24,700 nucleotides of DNA from Dyella_B sp035277725 (lineage in GTDB: Bacteria; Pseudomonadota; Gammaproteobacteria; Xanthomonadales; Rhodanobacteraceae). Location: NCBI RefSeq assembly GCF_035277725.1, contig NZ_DATEJY010000047.1, positions 1 to 24,700 on the forward strand. Direction: 5' to 3'. The position numbers and the translations under genes are program-made. Position 1 is the first letter of the stretch, and every line of letters starts with the position of its first letter. The notes below the pieces were generated by a model. It worked only from the letters and a program-made list of their open reading frames with translations. It was not told the DNA's origin and searched no databases. Below are positions 14,132-21,465 of this stretch, in pieces.

Positions 14132-17100
14132 TCAAAACCGCTGCTGATACCGCATGTACACAAACCTCCCCAGGTCATACGACGAATTGAAATCAAACGG
14201 CGTATCCCCGCTCGCATAGCCACCATACACATTCGGGCTCACGCGGTTGAAGATATCGTTCGCACCCAGCGAGATGGTCGCATTCCACGGCGCATTCCAA
14301 TACACCTGCACGTCATTGAACGTCACCGATGGAATCTGCGTCTGCGGCATCACGCCCACGCCCGGCGCATAGTAATCCGGCAAGGTGCATGGAAAGGCAG
14401 TCATGCCCAGGGAAGGATCGAACGCGCAATTGGACTTGTACGGCGAGAAGTAGCGTGCGGTCCAGCTGGCGCCAAAATTGTGCCAGCTCCAGTTCAACGT
14501 CACGTTGCCGCGCAGCCGCCAAGCGCTGTAGAAATTCTGCGTATTGCCGGCCATGTAGACGACGTTGGAACCCACCGTCGGCAGCATGTTGAACTCGGTG
14601 AGGTAAGTGCCATTCATGCCGAGCTTGAAGTCGCCGAAGCGCGTCTGCGGAAAGCGGTAGTTGACCGAGAAATCGTAGCCCCGCTCTTTCATCCAGCCCG
14701 CATTCGTTTCCAGGTTCAGCAGGTTGATGATCTGACCTGTCGCCGGATCGCGCTGGAACTGCCCGCAGGCCGAAGTGATGCTGTACTGATAGCAATCGGC
14801 CAATAGTTGATCATTGCTGATGCCGGTGATCAGGTTGCGGATGTTGTAGGTCCACCAGTCAACGGTGGCATCGAAGCCGGGCTGCCACGAGGGGCTGTAG
14901 ACCAGGCCGATATCGCCGTTGTACGAGGTTTCCGGCCGCAGCCTGGAATTGCCGCCGGTCCAGTTGGTACTCGGCATATAGCCCGAGCCGCTCGGCGTGT
15001 TGATGGGCACACCGGTGTTGTCGGTCTGACGGAAATTGGCCGCCACACCTGGAATGCCGCCGAAGCCAGTGAGGCAGCGTTGCGCCACCAGCGGACTTTG
15101 CCCGTAGGCGGAAGGTCCGTACACCGCATCGCACGGATCGGTAAACGTGCCGGCCGGATAACGTCCCTGGTAAAGATCGTTGACGGTCGGCGCGCGGAAA
15201 CCCGTGCCGTAGCTGGCACGAACCAGCACGTCGTTGATCGGCTTCCAGGTCAGCTTGAACGAGCTGTTGGTGGTGCTGCCGAAGTTGCTGTAGTGCGAAT
15301 AGCGCGTGGCCACGTCCAGGCTCAGGCTTTGCGCACCGGGCAAATTCTTGAGCAGGGGCGCATTGATTTCCGCGTACGCTTCGTTGAGGTTGTACGCGCC
15401 GCTGTTCGGCGCCACGCCACCGTCGGTGGAAGCCCCGGTATAAGCAAACGCATCGGGGCTGTCATAACCGGATTCGTCACGATGCTGCACGCCGGTGGAG
15501 AACGTCAGGTCGCCGCCCGGGAGTTCGAACAGATTGCCGCCGAAGTCGGCCACCCATGCACGCTCATTGCTGCCGTAATGCTCCACGCTGTTGATGGCAA
15601 TATAGTTGAGCATCTGTGGCGTAAGCGGCGCCAGCGGATTGATCGGCACGCAACCGGCAATCACGTTGCCCGGCGTACCGCACACCACCGTGCCGTTCTG
15701 CAGGAACGACGGTCCCAGCGCATTGGCGACGTTGATCAGGTTGAAATAACCCGTGCGCACATTCACGCCACTGATCTTGCTGTCGTACATGTAGACGTCC
15801 CAGTTGAAATCGTGGGAGCCGAGGCTGAACACGCCGTCCAGGCCGACGCTGTAGCGGTAGTTCTTGGGATCGTTGTAGCTGCGATAGCTGTCGTCGGTGA
15901 TGCGCTGCGCGATGCTGAGGTCTTTCAGGCCATACACCGGGTTGTAGTAGCTGTAGCGGGACAGCAGCGACGGAAAGGCGCTGTGCCCGCCCATGCCGGA
16001 ATAAAACAGCGGCAGGCCGGACTTGGCGTACTCATAGTCCGCGTTGTAGCCGTAGTTGAACTTGAAGGTGATGTTGTCGGTGATCTTGTAGTGCGCATCC
16101 AGATACAGGTTCTTGGTGCGGTCCGCGGTCTGCACCATGGTGCGCCGGGCGGCGTTGCTGTTATAGGTCTGGTCGCCGGGATTGACGATGTCGCCATCCG
16201 CGCCGTACGTCGGGCCGACATAGGTGTGATAGTCGGCAGGATTCATCGGATTGCCACCCGGATTGAGCACCAGCCGCCCGCCACCCGCAAACGAACTCGG
16301 CGCATTGCGAATCTGCGGCTGCACGTTGTACGAGCTCAACCCGTAATACGGATGTTGCGCCGTATAGGGATATGCCGAGAACAGTCGATCGTCCGCCCAT
16401 ACCGGGCTCTGGTTCTGATACGACAGGCTGAGCACGATGCCGAATTTGTCGGTGCTCTTGCCGAACGTGACGCTGCTCTGCGTCTGGCGGCCGTCGCCGT
16501 GCGGCATGTACTGGCCATTGAAGGTATCGAGCTGCACGCCGTTGAAATTCTTCTTGGTGATGATGTTCACCACACCGGCAATCGCATCGGAGCCATACAC
16601 CGCCGAAGCGCCCGTCGCCAGAATATCGATGTGATCGACGATGGCCGTCGGGATCACGTTGATATTGGTATAGCCACCATGCGCGGCGCCGATGCGCTGA
16701 CCATCCACCAGCACCAGCGTGCGCATCGCGCCGAGGCCGCGCAGGTCGATAAAGGCGCCGCCCTGGTTCGGGCCCAGATCGCCCGGCGCGTTGCGGCTCA
16801 GATCCGGTGGCGACATGGAAGAAACGTTCTGCAGCAACTGGCCGACGGTGGCGAAGCCTTGCTTCTGGATGTCCGCCGCGCTGATCGTCACCACCGGCTG
16901 TGCATCTTCCACATCCACGCTGCGGATGTTCGAGCCCGTTACCGTGACGGCCTGCAAGCTCACCGGTTTCTTGGCCGTTGTCTGATCGGTGTCACCATTG
17001 CTGGGGGTCGTTTGTGCGCTGGCATATCCAGCCAGGGACAAACCCGCCAGCACCATCGTTACGTGCAGGCCCAAGGCTTTTTTACGGCAAGCCGGGGCCG

Positions 17101-17146
17101 TTGTGCCGCGCGTCGCTTCGCGGCATCCCGTGTTTTTCGCAAACAT
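14132..17146 (-). CDS. Large TonB-dependent outer-membrane receptor
   Basis: 1004 aa. The extended leader has its hydrophobic core at residues 25-42 and a probable cleavage site at ASA|QT (44/45). The plug contains LQAVTVTGSNIRSVDVEDAQPVVTISAADIQKQGFATVGQLLQNV, IDLRGLGAMRTLVLVDGQRI and GASAVYGSDAIAGVVNIITKK. The barrel ends RFVYMRYQQRF with a terminal Phe. The GSNIRS-type plug is typical of the roughly 1000-residue receptors of Xanthomonadales and relatives, often tied to oligosaccharide or peptide uptake. The start has GGGAGGG about 9 nt upstream. The next genes downstream on the same strand are two exported glycosidases, and a sugar kinase gene lies upstream, so a galactose- or galactosamine-containing glycan is the likely ligand (inferred from context). 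Confidence 0.95.
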   Translation of the reverse strand: MFAKNTGCREATRGTTAPACRKKALGLHVTMVLAGLSLAGYASAQTTPSNGDTDQTTAKKPVSLQAVTVTGSNIRSVDVEDAQPVVTISAADIQKQGFATVGQLLQNVSSMSPPDLSRNAPGDLGPNQGGAFIDLRGLGAMRTLVLVDGQRIGAAHGGYTNINVIPTAIVDHIDILATGASAVYGSDAIAGVVNIITKKNFNGVQLDTFNGQYMPHGDGRQTQSSVTFGKSTDKFGIVLSLSYQNQSPVWADDRLFSAYPYTAQHPYYGLSSYNVQPQIRNAPSSFAGGGRLVLNPGGNPMNPADYHTYVGPTYGADGDIVNPGDQTYNSNAARRTMVQTADRTKNLYLDAHYKITDNITFKFNYGYNADYEYAKSGLPLFYSGMGGHSAFPSLLSRYSYYNPVYGLKDLSIAQRITDDSYRSYNDPKNYRYSVGLDGVFSLGSHDFNWDVYMYDSKISGVNVRTGYFNLINVANALGPSFLQNGTVVCGTPGNVIAGCVPINPLAPLTPQMLNYIAINSVEHYGSNERAWVADFGGNLFELPGGDLTFSTGVQHRDESGYDSPDAFAYTGASTDGGVAPNSGAYNLNEAYAEINAPLLKNLPGAQSLSLDVATRYSHYSNFGSTTNSSFKLTWKPINDVLVRASYGTGFRAPTVNDLYQGRYPAGTFTDPCDAVYGPSAYGQSPLVAQRCLTGFGGIPGVAANFRQTDNTGVPINTPSGSGYMPSTNWTGGNSRLRPETSYNGDIGLVYSPSWQPGFDATVDWWTYNIRNLITGISNDQLLADCYQYSITSACGQFQRDPATGQIINLLNLETNAGWMKERGYDFSVNYRFPQTRFGDFKLGMNGTYLTEFNMLPTVGSNVVYMAGNTQNFYSAWRLRGNVTLNWSWHNFGASWTARYFSPYKSNCAFDPSLGMTAFPCTLPDYYAPGVGVMPQTQIPSVTFNDVQVYWNAPWNATISLGANDIFNRVSPNVYGGYASGDTPFDFNSSYDLGRFVYMRYQQRF

Positions 17147-17268
17147 CTGGAACTACCCTCCCATGTTGTTGGGCGTCGTCGCACGGCGTGGGACCATGCG
17201 TGCGCGTGTCATGTCCGAGCGAAAGCTCCCCTTGCGCCACGGACGTGTTGTTGGTTCAAGCTCCTGTC

Positions 17269-17343
17269 GCAGGTTGGGGTGCGAACCCCAACATCGATAT
17301 GCATGCCCGGCCCAATCTTGTTGGGGTTCGCACCCCAACCTAC
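17269..17343. repeat. REP inverted pair, GTTGGGGT family
   Basis: Left arm has GCAG for GTAG; the right arm is canonical and, on the minus strand, provides the TAG stop (17340-17342) of the PfkB kinase. It lies 122 bp upstream of the TonB receptor start, so that interval probably holds a promoter or processing site. Confidence 0.92.
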
Positions 17344-18266
17344 AGGCGGCGCACGGTCACGTTCGGCAGCAACGCATCCACCCTGCTGCGCTCCGCAAAA
17401 CCCGTCTCTTCCGATTCCGCGTTCGCCACGCCACACGCCACCGCCAGGCGCAGCGCCTGCTCAAGCGGCAGCTCACGCCTGATCGCCACCGCCATGCCGG
17501 CAAGAAAGCAATCGCCGGAACCCACCGCGTTGCGCAACTGCGCCGAGGCAAGCTGCGCATGCCACACGCCGGTGTCGTCTGCCGCGATAGCGCCCAGTTC
17601 ACCCAGTGTCACCACCGGCATCGCAATGCCGCGCTCGCGCAGCGCGGCCACCGCCAGCTGCGCGGCTTCGACATTGATCACCGGATGACCGACCAGCGCG
17701 CTGATTTCGTCACGATTGGGCTTCACCAAAAAGGGGTTTGCACCCACGGCCTGGCGCAATACATCGCCCGATGCGTCAACCAGACAGCGCTTGCCGAGAT
17801 CGTGCGCAAAGTCGACCAGGCCGGCATACAGATCATCGGAGAAGCCACGCGGCAAGCTGCCGGAGAGAATCACCAGATCGCTCTTTTCCGCGCTGCGGCC
17901 GAATTCGCGCAGCAGATCGTCCTGCTCGAGCTGACTGAGCTGCGGTCCCTGCCCCAGCACTTCGGTCATGCTGCCGTTCGCTTCCTGCAAGGCGAAGCAT
18001 TGACGCAGGTGGCCTTCGATCTCCACACCACGAAACAATACGCCGCGCGCACTCATCTGCCGCGCGATAAACGCCTCATACGCATCGTCGACCGGCCCGA
18101 CCAGCCGCACGCGTTCACCCAGCGCGGCGATGGTTTGTGCCACATGCACACCCTTGCCACCGGGATAGATTTTCTCTGCACGCATGCGGTGCACTTCGCC
18201 GGGCGTCAAGGCATCGATCTGGATAAAGCGATCGATCGCGGTATTGAAGCCGGCGACGGTGATCAT
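17340..18266 (-). CDS. 1-phosphofructokinase / tagatose-6-phosphate kinase-like PfkB kinase
   Basis: 308 aa PfkB family of the LacC/FruK branch. The N-terminus NTAIDRFIQID (8-18) matches the NPAID...VD start of that branch. YPGGKGVHVA (34-43) is the substrate/phosphate loop, with His where Asn is usual (GGKGxN). SGSLPRG (135-141), VKPNRDE (181-187) and AVGSGDCFLAG with catalytic Asp252 complete the motif set. It would phosphorylate a sugar phosphate at C1; given the AgaS-like protein in the same operon, tagatose-6-P to tagatose-1,6-bisphosphate is the best guess, with fructose-1-P or fructose-6-P as alternatives. The start overlaps the previous stop as ATGA, so it is translationally coupled. 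The stop is the TAG of the adjoining REP element. Confidence 0.88.
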   Translation of the reverse strand: MITVAGFNTAIDRFIQIDALTPGEVHRMRAEKIYPGGKGVHVAQTIAALGERVRLVGPVDDAYEAFIARQMSARGVLFRGVEIEGHLRQCFALQEANGSMTEVLGQGPQLSQLEQDDLLREFGRSAEKSDLVILSGSLPRGFSDDLYAGLVDFAHDLGKRCLVDASGDVLRQAVGANPFLVKPNRDEISALVGHPVINVEAAQLAVAALRERGIAMPVVTLGELGAIAADDTGVWHAQLASAQLRNAVGSGDCFLAGMAVAIRRELPLEQALRLAVACGVANAESEETGFAERSRVDALLPNVTVRRL

Positions 18267-19195
18267 GGCGTCGCCCTCATCAAGGTTTGCGCTTCATCTG
18301 CGGTTGCCTGCCGCGTGGTGCCGCCGATCCCGCGCGTCGATAGGCTTCCACACGCACTGCCCCAGCGCATGCAATCGAGCCAGGGCATATCGCGCAGCCA
18401 TGCATGCAGAAAACCGGCGTCGAAGGAATCGCCGGCGCCGGTGGTATCGACGGCGTCGATCGCATACGCCGGCACATCCAGCCATTGCTCGCCCTGCAGG
18501 CTGGTGCAGCCGAGCTGGCCGCGCTTCACCACGGTACGCGTGCGCCCGTTCTGCACGAAGCGCAAGGCGGCGTGCAAATCGCTGCAGCCGGTAATCGCCA
18601 GCAACTCTTTTTCGTTCGGCAAAAAGATGTCGACCTCGTTCAAGGTCTCAAGCAGATCCACACCCCATTGCTGCGCCGGATCGAAACCAGGGTCGAGCGA
18701 GGTGCTGAGTCCTGCCCGCTTCGCGCGTGCAAACAATTGGCGGCAATCCGCGCGCAAACCTTTCTGCAGGTAATACGAAGAGATGTGCAGATGGCCGGCA
18801 CTTTGCAGCCATTCGTCGACGATTTCATCCGCGCGCAATTCCGACATCGCGCCCGGAAAGGTCACCAAGGCGCGATCCTGTCGCGTAGAGAGCGATACCG
18901 TCACACCGGTGCGCAAAGCAGGATCGGGGCTCAGCGTCGACACATCGATGCCCGCATCGCGCAAGGCCTGCATGCAAAACGCACCGGAGGCATCCGCACC
19001 CAGCAGGCCATGAAACATCACCGCGTTGTCCAAGCGCGCCAGACCCATCGCGCAGATCATCGACGAGCTGCCCGGCGTCATCAGGAAATCTTCCGCCAGC
19101 ACTTCATGCCCCGGTGCGGGAAAGGCATGGCAGCCCTTGAACACGAAGTCGACGTTGATTTCGCCGATCACCAGGATGCGCGCCGGCGTACTCAT
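18263..19195 (-). CDS. Ribokinase-like PfkB sugar kinase
   Basis: 310 aa. The start region ILVIGEINVDFVF (7-19), a TPGSSSMICAMGLARL segment (40-55) where many relatives have GGxxxN, LPNEKELLAITG (192-203) and DTTGAGDSFDAGF with catalytic Asp256 identify a PfkB-family carbohydrate kinase of the ribokinase type, distinct from its neighbour. In this operon it is a candidate for the first phosphorylation of an incoming free sugar (galactosamine, GalNAc or another hexose), but substrate is not readable. Both ends overlap neighbours by ATGA (18263-18266 and 19192-19195), showing a tightly coupled three-gene operon. Confidence 0.88.
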   Translation of the reverse strand: MSTPARILVIGEINVDFVFKGCHAFPAPGHEVLAEDFLMTPGSSSMICAMGLARLDNAVMFHGLLGADASGAFCMQALRDAGIDVSTLSPDPALRTGVTVSLSTRQDRALVTFPGAMSELRADEIVDEWLQSAGHLHISSYYLQKGLRADCRQLFARAKRAGLSTSLDPGFDPAQQWGVDLLETLNEVDIFLPNEKELLAITGCSDLHAALRFVQNGRTRTVVKRGQLGCTSLQGEQWLDVPAYAIDAVDTTGAGDSFDAGFLHAWLRDMPWLDCMRWGSACGSLSTRGIGGTTRQATADEAQTLMRATP

Positions 19196-20349
19196 GGCGC
19201 GGCTCCGTGCAACGCGAAGTCTTCGACGACGCGCGTCAGCACGCCTTCGGAAGGCGTATCCGGTTTGCCGCCCAGTTCAAGGCAGCGGAAGAAGGCCAGC
19301 AGTTGCGCCACCACCACACCGGCCAACAAGGGCGATACCTCCGGGTTCGATGCACTGGCGGAGGTGGTGATCGCCACATCGCCGGCGGCAAGCACGTCTG
19401 CCGGAATGTCATCGCCCACCACCAGCTTGGCCATGCCAAGTTGCTTGCGCGACAACTCGCGCAGCACATCGCATTCGTAGTGGCGCACGGTGGGATCGGC
19501 TGACAACATCGCGATCACCAGCGTGTGCGGATGCACGAAAGACATCGGCCCATGCCGCAGGCCGAGGAAAGTTTCCGCCATCGTGACGACCTTGCCGCCG
19601 GTCATCTCCAGCATCTTCAAGGCACCTTCGCGCGCGGCACCGAACGCGGCACCGCTGCCGAGATAGACGGCCGCATGCATATCACGCCCAGCCAGCGCGG
19701 CGATCGCATCGGCATGCGTATCGAAGATGCGCTGCGCATTCGCGGCAGCTTGTTCGATGGCGCCGGCATGCAAGGCATCGCCTAGCAAGCCCAGGCCACC
19801 CAGCAGCAGATTGGTGAAGCTGCTGGTCATCACCAGGCTGCGATCGTTGGTGCGCTCATCCAGCACCAGCACGCTCACGCGCGGCTCGTCGCGGTATTGC
19901 GTGGCCAGCTTGCCTTGCGCATTGCAGGTGACCACCAGATGCCGCCATGCCGATGCTTCGGTCAGCACGGTATCCACCACCGCGGCGCTCTCCGGGCTAT
20001 CGCCGGAACGGGCCATCGACACCAGCAAGCCCGGCCCCGGCGGCAGTACGCTGCGCCAGTGTGTGAGCAAGGTGCCCGCTGCGATCGCCTGCACGGGAAT
20101 ACCGAGCGCCGTCTGCAGCAACGGCGCCAGGCATTCGCCGATATAGATGGAGCTGCCCGAACCGGTCAGCACGAGGTGCTCCGGGCGCGGTTCGAGGGCG
20201 TTGGCCAGCAGCGCTTGCGCTGCCGCGTCATGCACATGCTGAAAGGTGTTTTGCCAGGTGGCGGGCTGTTGCAGGATCTCCCGCAAGGTGTCGGCATAGC
20301 CGGCGGCGCGCTGGGCCTCGGCAGGCTTTTCCAGCAAGGCCATCAGCAT
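19192..20349 (-). CDS. agaS: AgaS-type SIS-domain sugar-phosphate deaminase/isomerase
   Basis: 385 aa from the ATG at 20349, close to the length I recall for E. coli AgaS. Two SIS domains: the first with HLVLTGSGSSIYIGECLAP (58-76) and SMARSGDSPES (111-121), the second with AAVYLGSGAAFGAAREGALKMLEMTGGKV and GLRHGPMSFV. AgaS converts galactosamine-6-P to tagatose-6-P plus ammonia; the two kinases in the same operon fit the steps before and after. Longer starts at 20385 and 20415 exist, and 20415 has GGAGG 9 nt upstream, but they would place the tandem direct repeat inside the gene and leave only 26 bp to the divergent aldolase. Start is therefore moderate confidence. A GlmS-like or fructosamine-type SIS deglycase is the alternative. 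Confidence 0.85.
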   Translation of the reverse strand: MLMALLEKPAEAQRAAGYADTLREILQQPATWQNTFQHVHDAAAQALLANALEPRPEHLVLTGSGSSIYIGECLAPLLQTALGIPVQAIAAGTLLTHWRSVLPPGPGLLVSMARSGDSPESAAVVDTVLTEASAWRHLVVTCNAQGKLATQYRDEPRVSVLVLDERTNDRSLVMTSSFTNLLLGGLGLLGDALHAGAIEQAAANAQRIFDTHADAIAALAGRDMHAAVYLGSGAAFGAAREGALKMLEMTGGKVVTMAETFLGLRHGPMSFVHPHTLVIAMLSADPTVRHYECDVLRELSRKQLGMAKLVVGDDIPADVLAAGDVAITTSASASNPEVSPLLAGVVVAQLLAFFRCLELGGKPDTPSEGVLTRVVEDFALHGAAP

Positions 20350-20350
20350 G

Positions 20351-20370
20351 TCGTTTTCTTTCGTTTTCTT
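20351..20370. promoter_or_regulatory. Tandem 10-bp direct repeat, candidate operator of the DeoR/AgaR-like regulator
   Basis: TCGTTTTCTT occurs twice head to tail with no mismatch, directly before the agaS ATG in the agaS/aldolase gap. DeoR-family regulators commonly bind repeated TTTC-rich half-sites. The sequence is unusually AT-rich for this region. A TTGACA hexamer (20379-20384, + strand) follows, with no good -10 at normal spacing. Confidence 0.5.
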
Positions 20371-20400
20371 ATGAAGACTTGACATTTTGTCCGATTCGCC

Positions 20401-20418
20401 CGAATGTGAAATCATTCG
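20401..20418. promoter_or_regulatory. Inverted repeat CGAATG-N6-CATTCG in the divergent gap
   Basis: Perfect 6-bp arms separated by 6 nt, centred 32 bp upstream of the aldolase ATG. It could be an operator or part of the promoter region; it is short enough to arise by chance. Confidence 0.35.
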
Positions 20419-20441
20419 ATGACGCCTCCAGAGTATTCGAA

Positions 20442-21359
20442 ATGAAAGATCACTTACAAGAGCTTTCGAAAGCTTCCAAAAAATTTTCCAAACTTGCTCT
20501 TTCCCACGGCAAGCGAACGCGCCTATGGCGCCTGATGTACGGCCATGGCCCGCGCAACGGCAGCCTATTGGTACTGCCGCTGGATCAGGGTTTGGAACAC
20601 GGACCTACGGATTTCTTTCCCAATCCACCGGCAATCGACCCGGAGTATCAGTTCCGCCTTGCGGTGGAGGGTAATTTCTCCGCGATCGCGCTGGGGATCG
20701 GCCTGGCGGAAAAGTACCTGGGCGAGTGGTGCGGACGGATTCCGTTGATCCTCAAGCTCAACGGCAAGACCAACATTCCCAGCGATGCGGACGCCACCTC
20801 GCCGCTGTTCGCTTCGGTGGAAGATGCGGTGCGCCTGGGTGCGGATGCGGTGGGCTACACCATGTACGTCGGCTCGCCGCGCCAGCACGACGAGTTTCGC
20901 CAGTTCGAAAAAGTGCGCCAGGATTGCGAACGCTTCGGCATGCCGCTGGTGCTGTGGTCGTATCCGCGCGGCGCGGCGATCGATGCCAAAGGCGGCAAGG
21001 GCAGCCTGTACGCGCAGGATTACGCGGCACGTGTCGCGTTGGAACTGGGCGCGGATATCGTGAAATTGCACGAGCCCGATGACAACACCGCCAACACCCC
21101 CAAGCCGTACAACACGCTGCAGGAAGACGCCTCCGCCCGCACGCAGCGCGTGGTGCGTTCGGCCGGCCGCACCATGGTGCTGTTCTCCGGCGGCGAGAAG
21201 AACGACGACGATGCCGCCGTGCTGCGCAAGGTGGAGTTCTACATGGCCTCCGGCGCCACCGGCGTGATGTTCGGCCGGAACATGTGGTTGCGTCCGCTCG
21301 ATCAGGCGATTGCGTTGGTGCAGCAGGTACATCAGATCATGGCGAAGCATCCGCGGTAG
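20442..21359 (+). CDS. Class I (DhnA/FbaB-type) fructose- or tagatose-bisphosphate aldolase
   Basis: 305 aa TIM-barrel aldolase of the DhnA/DeoC/LacD superfamily. LLVLPLDQGLEHGP (42-55) holds the conserved Asp48. LILKLNGKT (102-110), VGYTMYVGSP and LWSYPRG follow. ELGADIVKLHEP (201-212) carries Lys208, the expected Schiff-base lysine, and the C-terminal MVLFSGGEKND and GVMFGRNMW segments bind phosphate. It would split fructose-1,6- or tagatose-1,6-bisphosphate into triose phosphates. Enterobacterial aga pathways use a class II enzyme here, so this would be a non-orthologous replacement. ATG at 20442 is preferred to 20379 because the family-like sequence starts there; no strong Shine-Dalgarno sequence. 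The stop TAG (21357-21359) is part of the following REP. Confidence 0.9.
   Translation: MKDHLQELSKASKKFSKLALSHGKRTRLWRLMYGHGPRNGSLLVLPLDQGLEHGPTDFFPNPPAIDPEYQFRLAVEGNFSAIALGIGLAEKYLGEWCGRIPLILKLNGKTNIPSDADATSPLFASVEDAVRLGADAVGYTMYVGSPRQHDEFRQFEKVRQDCERFGMPLVLWSYPRGAAIDAKGGKGSLYAQDYAARVALELGADIVKLHEPDDNTANTPKPYNTLQEDASARTQRVVRSAGRTMVLFSGGEKNDDDAAVLRKVEFYMASGATGVMFGRNMWLRPLDQAIALVQQVHQIMAKHPR
20461..20474. promoter_or_regulatory. Perfect 14-bp palindrome just inside the aldolase gene
   Basis: AGCTTTCGAAAGCT is fully palindromic, lies 19 nt after the aldolase start and sits in an AT-rich stretch. It contains the CTTTCG core also seen in the tandem direct repeat. Possible second regulator site. 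Confidence 0.35.
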
Positions 21360-21428
21360 GTTGGGGTGCGAACCCCAACATGGCGCGATGATCGGCATGG
21401 CGATGTTGGGGTTCGCACCCCAACCTAC
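21356..21428. repeat. REP inverted pair, GTTGGGGT family
   Basis: Canonical arms with GCGA loops; the left GTAG supplies the aldolase stop codon. It separates the aldolase from the amidohydrolase gene by about 107 bp. Confidence 0.94.
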
Positions 21429-21465
21429 GCATCATCCCAGCAGTTCATTCAACGACCCAGCAGCG

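Noticed and set aside
17217..17228. GAGC-GAAA-GCTC hairpin upstream of the large TonB receptor
   Set aside because: A 4-bp stem is too short to support a regulatory claim.
14807..17482. Long plus-strand open frame (891 codons) opposite the large TonB receptor
   Set aside because: Antisense shadow of a strong TonB receptor gene in high-GC DNA; Val/His/Arg-rich with no motifs.
5709..21428. The repeated palindromes as a CRISPR array
   Set aside because: The repeats are dispersed singly between genes, are inverted pairs rather than direct repeats with regular spacers, and no cas genes are present.
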